From contig JAFQQR010000030.1 of NCBI GenBank assembly GCA_017410505.1, forward strand, positions 1-35,490: 35,490 nucleotides of DNA. Direction: 5' to 3'. Under the pieces are notes generated by a model. The model saw nothing but the letters and a program-made list of their open reading frames with translations. It did no database searches and was not told the DNA's origin. Positions 17,598 through 25,291 of this stretch are shown piece after piece; position 1 is the first letter of the stretch, and each line of letters begins with the position of its first letter. The position numbers and the translations under genes are program-made. The stretch comes from Clostridia bacterium (lineage in GTDB: Bacteria > Bacillota > Clostridia > TANB77 > CAG-508).

Positions 17598-18617
17598 TTA
17601 TGGAGTTGTATTTTCTTTATTTAAAGTAGAAAGTATATTATCCTTTGGGATATTTGAAACATTATATATGTTTCTTACATCGTCTATAGAGGCCAAAGCA
17701 CCTGATGTAGTAGAGAGTTTTAAATTTTGTTCGCTTCTATAAAACTCTAAAATCAATTCTGAATAGAGGTTGGACTTAAGCCAAGTACTTTTCTTTTCAA
17801 AAGCTAAGATTATTTGTTTACCAATTTTATCACCTTTAACATAATAATTAAAATATGTTGTGTAAATAGGATAAAGAAATCTAACATCAGGTTTACTATG
17901 AGCTAAGTGAAGCTCAATAGCAGTTTTTTCTGGAAGTACAAAAAATGAATTTCCTGGAAATCCACCAACTCTTTCAACTTTTTCATCAAAATTACTAACA
18001 GCTTCTGTACAGTTACTATCAATGAATTTTTGAATAGTTTCATCTGCTTTTTTTAGCTCATCTTCTGTTTGAGGATAAATTCCATTATTGACAGTGACAA
18101 GCATAAAATTATAGAAGTCATGCCAATAAATGGTTTCTTCAGAAGGATAAAATATCTTGATTTGTGTAAAATCTTTAATTCCTAGATTAGACCAAACTCC
18201 TTCTTCTGTAACCTCATTAATAACTTTTAAAAAATCAATATCATAGTAATCTTTATTAAATTCTGACTGAACTAAAACATTAGACTCTTTAAGAGCTTTA
18301 AAATATTTATTCTCAGAATTGTATGCAATAATAAATGGTGAAAAAGCGAACTTGATATAGCTTTTATCATTTTCCTTTGCATAATCTACAGTAATATTAG
18401 ACTTAGAATTAGTCGACATTACTATTTTGCAATCTTCTAAGTCAGAATTGTCAAGTGCTGTTTCGAAGGCAGATTTCATATCTTCAGGAGCACATACTGT
18501 GATAGGTTTTTTTTCTACAAAGAACACATTATTTATAAATTCTCCGCAAAACATAAAAATTGCTGCTATAACTAAAGCAGTTATCCAACTAATAATCCGT
18601 CTTGTTCTTACTTTCAT
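17598..18617 (-). CDS. Membrane-anchored solute-binding-like protein
   Basis: The 339-residue protein has a basic N-terminus and one membrane segment (about 10-30, WITALVIAAIFMFCGEF), so the rest is probably extracellular. The body resembles a type 2 periplasmic-binding fold (ITVCAPEDMKSAFETALDNS, IAYNSENKYF, FFVLPEKTAIELHLA). No exact family was recognised and no transport permease is adjacent. The start is set at 18617 because AAAGGAG lies ten bases upstream; the frame extends to 18638 without a site. It overlaps the end of the upstream XpaC-like gene by 29 bp, indicating translational coupling. It contains an in-frame CGG (TRRIIS near 18596). Confidence 0.65.
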   Translation of the reverse strand: MKVRTRRIISWITALVIAAIFMFCGEFINNVFFVEKKPITVCAPEDMKSAFETALDNSDLEDCKIVMSTNSKSNITVDYAKENDKSYIKFAFSPFIIAYNSENKYFKALKESNVLVQSEFNKDYYDIDFLKVINEVTEEGVWSNLGIKDFTQIKIFYPSEETIYWHDFYNFMLVTVNNGIYPQTEDELKKADETIQKFIDSNCTEAVSNFDEKVERVGGFPGNSFFVLPEKTAIELHLAHSKPDVRFLYPIYTTYFNYYVKGDKIGKQIILAFEKKSTWLKSNLYSELILEFYRSEQNLKLSTTSGALASIDDVRNIYNVSNIPKDNILSTLNKENTTP

Positions 18618-19500
18618 AGTGATTCTCTCCTTTATCAATCATTTTTTCTAAGGTTCTTGCTGTTGATTTAAACTGAATTTCTATGGATCTCTTATCAAAT
18701 ATAGCTTCAATTTTTTGGTCATTTAAAAAATTCAAAAATTTATCTACACATTTGGTAAGAATATCTTCATACTCCTGATTTACAACATTGGCTTTTATAA
18801 AATCAGCGTAGAATCTTAAGGTGTTGTAGAATTCTGGTAGATAAGCTTCGAAAAGAAAAGCAACCCGAATATATCCGGAACTATCTTTTTTTAGAACAGC
18901 TATTATTTCAGAAAGCTTTTCTACACAAATGTCAATTTTTTCTTCATTGACGCCAAAATTATATTCCTCAGAAAGGTCTTTTAAATTATTTACAAAAGCC
19001 TCAGCTTCAATAACACTCTTGTAATTTGGATTTCTTTTACTTTCCTGAAGTTCTTCCATTACTTTTTTTGCTTCTTGTGCTTTTTCTTCAGCTTCTTTAA
19101 TTTTTTCTTGTTTTCTTTTTGCTTTTTTTAATTTATTGTAAAATAGCCTTTCTCTAATTTTAGGTACTATATATTCTCCAACAGTACATAAAATATCTAA
19201 AAAAACTAAAGAAACAATAAAAAAGGCTATACCCTTAAACCAACTGAAGTCATAATAAAAAAATATTATTGCAGCTATACAGACCACAATTGCTGATGTA
19301 ATGAGATTGTAAATCAAAATTGCTCTAAGAGCATTTCTCCTACAATCGAAAAATCTGATGTGATCTTCAGCGTAGCAGGGATTATTAAATTTACAGTGCC
19401 ACTTATTGTTAGGGCATTTGTAACCTTTTACATCTTTAAAAGTTTCGTCAAATATTTCTACATCATACAATTTTTTTCCTTTTTTATAAGAAACATCCAT
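18589..19500 (-). CDS. XpaC-like membrane protein, TelA partner
   Basis: The 303-residue protein has an N-terminal region with a Cys cluster (YKCPNNKWHCKFNNPCYAE, residues about 27-45) that may bind zinc. Two membrane segments follow (about 65-83 and 90-108), then a Lys/Glu coiled coil (about 120-160) and a helical C-terminal domain. The segment RVAFLFEAYLPEFYNTLRFY resembles the XpaC ('5-bromo-4-chloroindolyl phosphate hydrolysis') family, whose members are commonly encoded beside telA. Start: ATG with GGAGG eight bases upstream. It contains an in-frame CGG near 18866. Family assignment rests on the pattern plus the telA neighbourhood. Confidence 0.6.
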   Translation of the reverse strand: MDVSYKKGKKLYDVEIFDETFKDVKGYKCPNNKWHCKFNNPCYAEDHIRFFDCRRNALRAILIYNLITSAIVVCIAAIIFFYYDFSWFKGIAFFIVSLVFLDILCTVGEYIVPKIRERLFYNKLKKAKRKQEKIKEAEEKAQEAKKVMEELQESKRNPNYKSVIEAEAFVNNLKDLSEEYNFGVNEEKIDICVEKLSEIIAVLKKDSSGYIRVAFLFEAYLPEFYNTLRFYADFIKANVVNQEYEDILTKCVDKFLNFLNDQKIEAIFDKRSIEIQFKSTARTLEKMIDKGENHYESKNKTDY

Positions 19501-19650
19501 ATTGTCATCCTCCTTGTAAATTGTTTTTATAGAAATAACTTTTTCTAAAATAACCTCCTCTTTAATTTTAACGCATATATATATTTGATTTTCAAAGTGC
19601 TAATGGAAGTATTATATCATAAAAATCCTCATTTTTCAATAAATATTGCC

Positions 19651-19896
19651 CTTTAAGTTTCGGTTTTTTGGAAAAGATGTGTTACGTCTCAGCATAAATA
19701 CATATATATTAAAAATCCGTTCCTTACTGGTCGGACTAATCATATGAGCAGAATATTGATATGTCAGAGTTTGAAGAGTTAATCTGGATGATCTGTATGA
19801 ATATTAGTCATTCCAAACTGCGCGTCACTGCATTTTAATATATATGTATTTATGCTGAGACGTAACACATCTTTTCCAAAAAACCGAAACTTAAAG
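19651..19896. mobile_element. 246-bp palindromic MITE-like element, copy 1
   Basis: Non-coding. The terminal inverted repeats are perfect over at least 63 bp (CTTTAAGTTTCGG... matched by ...CCGAAACTTAAAG) and flank a core of about 118 bp (CCGTTCCTTACTGG to GCGCGTCACTGC). Copy 2 is at 33075-33320. The arms of the two copies differ at eight positions, yet within each copy both arms match exactly. No target duplication is visible around this copy. It lies between the divergently oriented XpaC-like gene and dxs; the dxs promoter begins 12 bp beyond it. Confidence 0.85.
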
Positions 19897-19907
19897 TCAT
19901 AATAACT

Positions 19908-19936
19908 TTGCAAAATACCCAAAAATATGTTATTAT
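19908..19936 (+). promoter_or_regulatory. Promoter of dxs
   Basis: TTGCAA (19908-19913), 17-bp spacer, TATTAT (19931-19936), 60 bp upstream of the dxs start and just outside element copy 1. Confidence 0.6.
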
Positions 19937-19996
19937 ATATTAGCTATTTATAAAATAATTAGTGAACAATAAAAATTATAAAAATGGAGTATAAAA

Positions 19997-21856
19997 ATGT
20001 TAGAAGATATAAATTCACCAGAAGATTTAAAAAAACTAAATATAGAAGAAAAAAACAAATTAGCCCAAGAAATCAGAGAATACATATTGCAAGTAGTATC
20101 AGAAAATGGAGGACACTTAGCCTCAAATTTAGGAGTAGTAGAACTTACACTTGCGATTCACAGTGTTTTAGACATGCCAAAAGACAAAGTAGTATGGGAT
20201 GTTGGACATCAATCTTATGTCCATAAAATAATCACAGGAAGAAAAGAACAATTTAAAACATTAAGAAAGCTAGATGGATTATCTGGATTTCCTAAAATAA
20301 ATGAATCAGAATATGATAGTTTTAATACAGGTCATAGTAGTACATCAATATCAGCAGCATTAGGAATGGCAAGAGCAAGAGATTTAAAAGGTGAAAATAA
20401 TCAAGTACTTGCAGTAATAGGAGATGGAGCTTTAACAGGGGGAATGGCTTTAGAAGCATTAAATGATGCAGGATTTAGTAAAACAAAAATGACAGTCATA
20501 TTAAATGATAATGAGATGAGTATATCTAAAAATATTGGTGGACTAAATATGTTTTTAAGTAAATTAAGAACAAAAAAATTATATAAAAAATCAAATATAT
20601 CATTAAAAAAGATATTAACAAAAATACCTGTGATAGGAAAGCCACTAGTTAGGATAATACAGAGAATAAAAAGAAGTATAAAACAGCTAATAATTCCAAA
20701 AATGTTTTTTGAAGATATAGGATTTACATATTTAGGACCAGTTGATGGGCATAATATTGAACAATTAGAAAATATTTTAAAATTAAGCAAAGAATTGGAT
20801 AAACCAGTTTTAGTACATGTTTTAACTAAAAAAGGGAAAGGATATAAAATAGCAGAAGAAAATCCAGATAAATATCATGCGACAGCACCTTTTGATATTG
20901 AAACAGGAAAACCAAAAAAAGAAAAAAAAGCAGATTATTCAAAAATATTTGGAGAAAAACTAGTAGAATTAGCAAATAAAAATGACAAAATAGTAGCAGT
21001 AACAGCATCAATGAGAGATGGAACCGGACTTACAAAATTTCAGCAAAAATTCCCAGAAAGATTTTTTGATATAGGAATAGCAGAACAACATTGTTTAACA
21101 ATGGCAGCAGGAATGGCAAAAGAAGGCATGATACCAGTTGTTCCAATATATTCATCATTTTATCAAAGGGCTTATGACCAAGTAATACATGATATAGCGA
21201 TTCAAAATTTACCTGTAGTTATGTGTGTAGATAGAGCAGGTATAGTTGGGGCAGATGGAGAAACACATCAAGGAACGCTAGATATGGCATTTTTTAGATT
21301 AGTACCAAATTTAACAATAATGGCGCCAAAGGACTTTAAAGAATTAGAGGATATGTTAGAATTTGCTATAAATTTAAATAAACCAGTAGTTATAAGATAT
21401 CCAAGAGGTGGAGAAGATAATAATATTAAATTTGAAAAACATCCAAAAATAGAATTAGGAAAAGTAGAAATACTAAAAGAGGGAAATGACATAAGTATAA
21501 TTGCTATAGGGAATAAGGTAGCGAAAGCAATTCAATTGGCGGAAAATTATAAAGAAGATGGTATAAATGCAGAAGTTATAAATGCTAGGTTTTTGAAACC
21601 ATTAGATGAAGAAACAATAGGAAAATCTATAGAAAAAACAGGAAAAGTTATAACAATAGAAGATGGAACAAAAATAAATGGTTTGGCAACAGCTGTAAAA
21701 GAATTGATTGTTGATGAGTGTTTAGAAAATGTAGAAATGATGGAATATGCATATCCGGATGAGTTTATAAAGCATGGTACTGTAGAAGAATTAGAAAAAA
21801 TTTATTGTCCATGTCCAAATGGGAAGTTTCTTTTTGGACACGAGAGGAGAAAATGA
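19997..21856 (+). CDS. dxs: 1-deoxy-D-xylulose-5-phosphate synthase
   Basis: Thiamine-diphosphate enzyme that condenses pyruvate and glyceraldehyde 3-phosphate in the first step of the MEP isoprenoid pathway, which also feeds the undecaprenyl carrier. The 619-residue protein shows GGHLASNLGVVELT (His40), the ThDP motif GDGALTGGMALEALNDAG (about 142-159) with NDNEMSIS, and transketolase-type motifs in the C-terminal half (DIGIAEQHCLTMAAG, GADGETHQGTLD, RYPRGG). GGAG lies eight bases before ATG. After the conserved DEFIKHGTVEELEKIY, the last residues (CPCPNGKFLFGHERRK) are encoded by the 29-bp hairpin repeat and replace the usual family C-terminus. The stop overlaps the start of ylmH. Confidence 0.95.
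   Translation: MLEDINSPEDLKKLNIEEKNKLAQEIREYILQVVSENGGHLASNLGVVELTLAIHSVLDMPKDKVVWDVGHQSYVHKIITGRKEQFKTLRKLDGLSGFPKINESEYDSFNTGHSSTSISAALGMARARDLKGENNQVLAVIGDGALTGGMALEALNDAGFSKTKMTVILNDNEMSISKNIGGLNMFLSKLRTKKLYKKSNISLKKILTKIPVIGKPLVRIIQRIKRSIKQLIIPKMFFEDIGFTYLGPVDGHNIEQLENILKLSKELDKPVLVHVLTKKGKGYKIAEENPDKYHATAPFDIETGKPKKEKKADYSKIFGEKLVELANKNDKIVAVTASMRDGTGLTKFQQKFPERFFDIGIAEQHCLTMAAGMAKEGMIPVVPIYSSFYQRAYDQVIHDIAIQNLPVVMCVDRAGIVGADGETHQGTLDMAFFRLVPNLTIMAPKDFKELEDMLEFAINLNKPVVIRYPRGGEDNNIKFEKHPKIELGKVEILKEGNDISIIAIGNKVAKAIQLAENYKEDGINAEVINARFLKPLDEETIGKSIEKTGKVITIEDGTKINGLATAVKELIVDECLENVEMMEYAYPDEFIKHGTVEELEKIYCPCPNGKFLFGHERRK
21812..21840 (+). repeat. 29-bp hairpin repeat, copy 2 (inside the dxs 3' end)
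   Basis: Starts TGTCCAAAT and ends TTTTTGGACA, the same length and layout as copy 1. It is in frame with dxs and encodes its tail. GAGAGGAG follows as the binding site of ylmH. Confidence 0.85.
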
Positions 21857-22659
21857 TGGATAAACAAAAAATTTTAGGTGACTACAAAAAGCAAGAAGAC
21901 AAAATATTGTTAGCACAGATTTTAGATAAAATTGAATTTTCAAAACAAAGAGAAAAGCTAGAATATACAGATTTTTTAGATATGTACCAAATATCATTGG
22001 TAAAGAGTTTTATGAAAAAAATAGAATTTGAAAATTATATCTTTTATGGAGGATTTGAAAATAGCGAAAGAAATGTGCTTATAATATATCCTGAGAAATA
22101 CAATACAAGCATGATTGAAAAGAATTATTCTAAAATTATTAAGCCTATAAGGATTTCATTGGGAGATGAAGAAAAAGGGAAGTATACACATAGAAATTAT
22201 TTAGGTGGAATTGTTAAATTAGGTATGAAAAGGGAAAAAGTAGGAGATATTTTAGTTTCTGATGATGGTGCTGACATATTAGTGAAAGAAGAGTCTGCAG
22301 AAACATTGGTAAAGGAATTAGGAACGCTTAATAGATTTGAAAATGCTAAATTTGAAATCATTGAATTAGAAAATTTAAGAAAACAAGAAATTAAAGTTGA
22401 AGAATTAAAGATTATTGTACCATCTTTAAGACTTGATAATTTTGTTTCGGATTTAGCAAGAACATCTAGGAGTAAAGCTTCGCAAATTATTGATAGTGAA
22501 AGGGTTTTTATTAATGGACAAAATGAGACAAAAGCTTCAAAACAAGTAAAAATAGGTGATATTATTACAGTTAGAGGAAAGGGAAGATTTGTTGTAAAAG
22601 AGCTTTGTGGAAGTACAAGAAGTGGAAGAATTGTTGTGAAGATTGAAAAGTATATATAA
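21856..22659 (+). CDS. ylmH: YlmH-type S4-domain RNA-binding protein
   Basis: The 267-residue protein has an N-terminal YlmH-specific domain (about 1-175; note RISLGDEEKGKYTHRNYLGGIVKLGMKREKVGDI) and a C-terminal S4 RNA-binding domain (LRLDNFVSDLARTSRSKASQIIDSERVFING). YlmH is known in Bacillus as a ribosome-associated factor linked to ribosome quality control. Two starts are possible: 21853 and 21856 (ATGATG). GAGGAG lies three or six bases upstream, so 21856 is preferred; it overlaps the dxs stop by one base. Longer in-frame starts lie inside the 29-bp repeat. The gene usually sits in the division cluster; here it is coupled to dxs. Confidence 0.85.
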   Translation: MDKQKILGDYKKQEDKILLAQILDKIEFSKQREKLEYTDFLDMYQISLVKSFMKKIEFENYIFYGGFENSERNVLIIYPEKYNTSMIEKNYSKIIKPIRISLGDEEKGKYTHRNYLGGIVKLGMKREKVGDILVSDDGADILVKEESAETLVKELGTLNRFENAKFEIIELENLRKQEIKVEELKIIVPSLRLDNFVSDLARTSRSKASQIIDSERVFINGQNETKASKQVKIGDIITVRGKGRFVVKELCGSTRSGRIVVKIEKYI

Positions 22660-22673
22660 ATGGGCGATTAAGC

Positions 22674-22702
22674 TTGAAAAATAGTAAAAAACGTGGTATA
22701 CT
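22674..22702 (+). promoter_or_regulatory. Promoter of the SH3-3D protein gene
   Basis: TTGAAA (22674-22679), 17-bp spacer, TATACT (22697-22702). The leader contains a short TCCTA/TAGGA hairpin before AAAGGAGG. Confidence 0.7.
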
Positions 22703-22769
22703 ATTTATGTAACACGAAGTTGTACAAGATTCCTAGATGAAATTTATTTAGGAAACAAAGGAGGAAAAT

Positions 22770-23513
22770 ATGTTAAAAAAATGGAAGTTACTGACCCTGT
22801 TGACTTGTGGAGCATTATTATTAAATAGTAAATTTAATAATAATATAACTGTAAAGCCAGATATAAAAATGTCTCGGCTGGAAGTAACAATGCAACCAAT
22901 AAACTCAGTGCCAGTAACAACGGCATCGCCATCGCCATCGGCAATTGTATCGACACCGCTAGAGCTAATGACAGCAACAGTACTATCTGCAGCAGCAATA
23001 TCTTCTGAAGAAACATATATGTATACTAATGGTTATGTATATGTGCGGGATAATAAAAATAAGAATGCTGCTAAAAACTTTTTACTTTATCCAGGGAAGA
23101 AAGTTGAAGTAGTCAAAACTTACAAAAAATGGGTAGAGATAGAGTGCAAATATGGTACAGGATATGTACTTAGAAAAAATTTGTCACGAGAAAAGAAAGA
23201 AGCATTAAAAGAAGCAGATGGAAAAGCTGAAAATTTTAAAATCACAGGATATGATTCTTGTGAAGGTTGCTGCGGTGTGGGAGGAGGAAAAATTACAAAA
23301 AGTGGAAGACCTCCTATTGTAGAACATACGATTGCTGCAGATTTAAGTGTTCTGCCAATGTATACAGAAGTATATATAGAAGGATTAGGAATATACACTG
23401 TAGAAGATATTGGTGGAGGCGTAGATGGCAAACATATTGATGTCTATTGTAACAATCATGAAGAGTGTTATGATATAACGAGAGCAGAAGCAAAAGTTTT
23501 TGTCATCGAGTAA
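22770..23513 (+). CDS. Secreted SH3b + 3D-domain cell-wall protein
   Basis: The 247-residue protein begins with a short basic N-terminus and hydrophobic segment (signal peptide or anchor, about 4-20), then a Pro/Ser/Thr/Ala-rich linker (about 45-75). A bacterial SH3-like domain (YVYVRDNKNKNA... to TGYVLRKNL, about 88-140) and a C-terminal 3D domain (about 155-247) follow. The 3D core shows ITGYDSCEG, TIAADLSVLPMYTEVYIEGLG and VEDIGGGVDGKHIDVY; its conserved aspartates define the fold shared with MltA and resuscitation factors, so a peptidoglycan-cleaving role is likely. Four cysteines (CEGCC, C..EEC) may form disulfides. Two CGG codons are read in frame here (22875 and 23046), unlike those in polA, radA and pyrG. 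Confidence 0.82.
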   Translation: MLKKWKLLTLLTCGALLLNSKFNNNITVKPDIKMSRLEVTMQPINSVPVTTASPSPSAIVSTPLELMTATVLSAAAISSEETYMYTNGYVYVRDNKNKNAAKNFLLYPGKKVEVVKTYKKWVEIECKYGTGYVLRKNLSREKKEALKEADGKAENFKITGYDSCEGCCGVGGGKITKSGRPPIVEHTIAADLSVLPMYTEVYIEGLGIYTVEDIGGGVDGKHIDVYCNNHEECYDITRAEAKVFVIE

Positions 23514-23518
23514 AAATT

Positions 23519-23557
23519 AACATAAGGGACACGAGTGTGTCCCTTATGTTTTATAAT
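23519..23557. terminator. Strong bidirectional terminator
   Basis: Perfect 14-bp stem AACATAAGGGACAC / GTGTCCCTTATGTT with a GAGT loop, followed by T-rich sequence. It separates the convergent 3D-protein gene and rimI. Confidence 0.85.
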
Positions 23558-23988
23558 TTTTTGCTCATTATAAAGCCATCAGAATTATCATAATAATTTT
23601 TTCTAATTCCTAATTTTTCAAATCCAAAATTCTCATATAGAGAAATAGCAGTTAAATTCTTTTCACTGACTTCTAGAGTGATAACATTCAAATTTAAATT
23701 TTTTGAAAAAGAAATTAAATTATCTAAAAGAAAAGAACCAATTCCTTTATTTCTAAAATTTTTCTTAACAACAATATTCATAATATCAGCTTCATCAATA
23801 ATAATTTTAAGACCAGCAAAGCCAAGAATCTCAAAATTCTCATTTTTTACTACAATAAAATGAGAATTGTTACATTCTAATTCTTGCTTTAAGATATTAT
23901 AATTCCAAAAATCATCAAAATCAGAAGTTAAAATTTCTTTAATAGAATTTAAATCATTTAAATTCATTTTACTAATTAATAAATTCAT
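23551..23988 (-). CDS. rimI: GNAT acetyltransferase, RimI family
   Basis: The 145-residue N-acetyltransferase has the GNAT acetyl-CoA motif VVKKNFRNKGIGSFLLDNLI (about 72-91) and the later SLYENFGFEKLGIRKNYY segment typical of RimI, which acetylates the N-terminal Ala of ribosomal protein S18. It is third in the tsaE-tsaB-rimI order common in Firmicutes. AAGGAG lies seven bases upstream and the gap after the tsaB stop is 13 bp, so it is operonic. Confidence 0.88.
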   Translation of the reverse strand: MNLLISKMNLNDLNSIKEILTSDFDDFWNYNILKQELECNNSHFIVVKNENFEILGFAGLKIIIDEADIMNIVVKKNFRNKGIGSFLLDNLISFSKNLNLNVITLEVSEKNLTAISLYENFGFEKLGIRKNYYDNSDGFIMSKKL

Positions 23989-24001
23989 GAGAACTCCTTG
24001 C

Positions 24002-24661
24002 TTATTTAGAATTTTTCATTTTTTCTTCTAATTGCTGTTGAGCTTGAGGTTTTTTTAAATATAAAGGTAAAATGTTTTCATTAATGAAGTTGTCATTAAA
24101 TTTTTTAAAAGCAGCAATTCCAAGATTTTCTATATTTAAATAATTAGAACTAGTTTCTTTTTTTATGCCATCACCAACAAAGTAGATAGATTTATTAGTA
24201 TATTTAGAATTTAATAAATTCATAATATTTTCAATACTATCTGCTTGAGGTTCTTCTAAAATTGTATAATTATTAGAATTTAATTCATATAAAGCAAAAT
24301 AGCAATTATTATTTTTGCAATCAATTGTACTACAAATAATTCCATTATCTTTTATATTATAAGCTAAGATTTCTAAAGAACTAATTCCTACACAGGGGAT
24401 ATTTAAACTATCAGAAAAAGCCTTTACAGTTGCAATTCCAATTCTTAAGCCAGTAAAAGAACCAGGTCCAATGTCAACTGCAAGTAAATCAATATCTTTT
24501 AGATTAATTTTGCTAGAATCTAAAAGATTTTTAATTAAAGGCATTAAAGTTTCAGAATGTGTTAAACCATTATTCAATTCTAATTTATTTATTAAAGTTG
24601 TATTTTCTAAGATAGCAACACTACATAAATTGCTAGAGGTATCAATACATAAAATTTTCAA
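24002..24661 (-). CDS. tsaB: tRNA t6A biosynthesis protein TsaB
   Basis: Non-catalytic ASKHA-fold partner of TsaD in formation of N6-threonylcarbamoyladenosine at position 37 of ANN-decoding tRNAs. The 219-residue protein begins ILCIDTSSNLCSVAI and carries GPGSFTGLRIGIATVKAF (about 67-84), the family signature. A Gln/Lys-rich tail (KKPQAQQQLEEKMKNSK) ends it. It lies between tsaE and rimI on the minus strand; tsaD is not in the window. Confidence 0.93.
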   Translation of the reverse strand: MKILCIDTSSNLCSVAILENTTLINKLELNNGLTHSETLMPLIKNLLDSSKINLKDIDLLAVDIGPGSFTGLRIGIATVKAFSDSLNIPCVGISSLEILAYNIKDNGIICSTIDCKNNNCYFALYELNSNNYTILEEPQADSIENIMNLLNSKYTNKSIYFVGDGIKKETSSNYLNIENLGIAAFKKFNDNFINENILPLYLKKPQAQQQLEEKMKNSK

Positions 24662-24702
24662 AATAAAACTCCCTTCAAAATATCTAATTTATTCCGTATA
24701 AA

Positions 24703-25122
24703 TTACACATTTAAAATTCTAGAATCTTCATTATCAGAACATCTAGAAAAATCTATTTTTATATATTTTGGTGGCAAAGCATCTTTGATTAATTCGCCCC
24801 ATTCGATTATACAAATTCCTTTTTCAAAATATTCTTCGCCACCAATTGCATAAAATTCTGAAGAATCTTCTAATCTATAGACATCGAAATGATATATATT
24901 TATATCATCTTTATGATATTCGTTAACAATCGTAAATGTTGGGCTAGATATTTCATTTTCTAAACCAAAATAAGATAAAAACCCTTCTGTGAACTTAGTT
25001 TTACCAGAACCTAAATCACCAGAAAGTACAATAGTATTTCCTTTTTTTAGTTTAGAAGCAAATTTTTTAGCAAATTCTTTTGTATCAATTTCAGATTTTG
25101 ATCTAAAAATATAATTTTCCAT
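24703..25122 (-). CDS. tsaE: tRNA t6A biosynthesis ATPase TsaE
   Basis: The 139-residue P-loop ATPase needed for turnover of the TsaB-TsaD complex. The Walker A motif SGDLGSGKT is at residues 34-42, SPTFTIVNEY in the switch region, then HFDVYRLEDSSEF and IIEWGE, all family hallmarks. It is first gene of the minus-strand operon with tsaB and rimI, with its own promoter in the region shared with mreB. Confidence 0.93.
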   Translation of the reverse strand: MENYIFRSKSEIDTKEFAKKFASKLKKGNTIVLSGDLGSGKTKFTEGFLSYFGLENEISSPTFTIVNEYHKDDINIYHFDVYRLEDSSEFYAIGGEEYFEKGICIIEWGELIKDALPPKYIKIDFSRCSDNEDSRILNV

Positions 25123-25149
25123 TTTAATCTCCGTACAAATTTTTATACT

Positions 25150-25178
25150 ATTATAATATAAAAATATAAAAAATTCAA
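25150..25178 (-). promoter_or_regulatory. Promoter of the tsaE-tsaB-rimI operon
   Basis: On the minus strand: TTGAAT (25173-25178), 17-bp spacer, TATAAT (25150-25155), 28 bp upstream of the tsaE start. Its -35 box lies only ten bases from the divergent mreB -35 box. Confidence 0.75.
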
Positions 25179-25187
25179 TGAAATCTA

Positions 25188-25216
25188 TTGATAATTTTTT
25201 AAAATCGTAATATAAT
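25188..25216 (+). promoter_or_regulatory. Promoter of mreB
   Basis: TTGATA (25188-25193), 17-bp spacer, TATAAT (25211-25216). It is back to back with the tsaE promoter. Confidence 0.75.
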
Positions 25217-25291
25217 CGTAACGAAACTGTAACAAAAGTGAAATAGAAAAGAAAGCTTACTTAATTATAAATAAGGAAGGAAAGAAATTAC

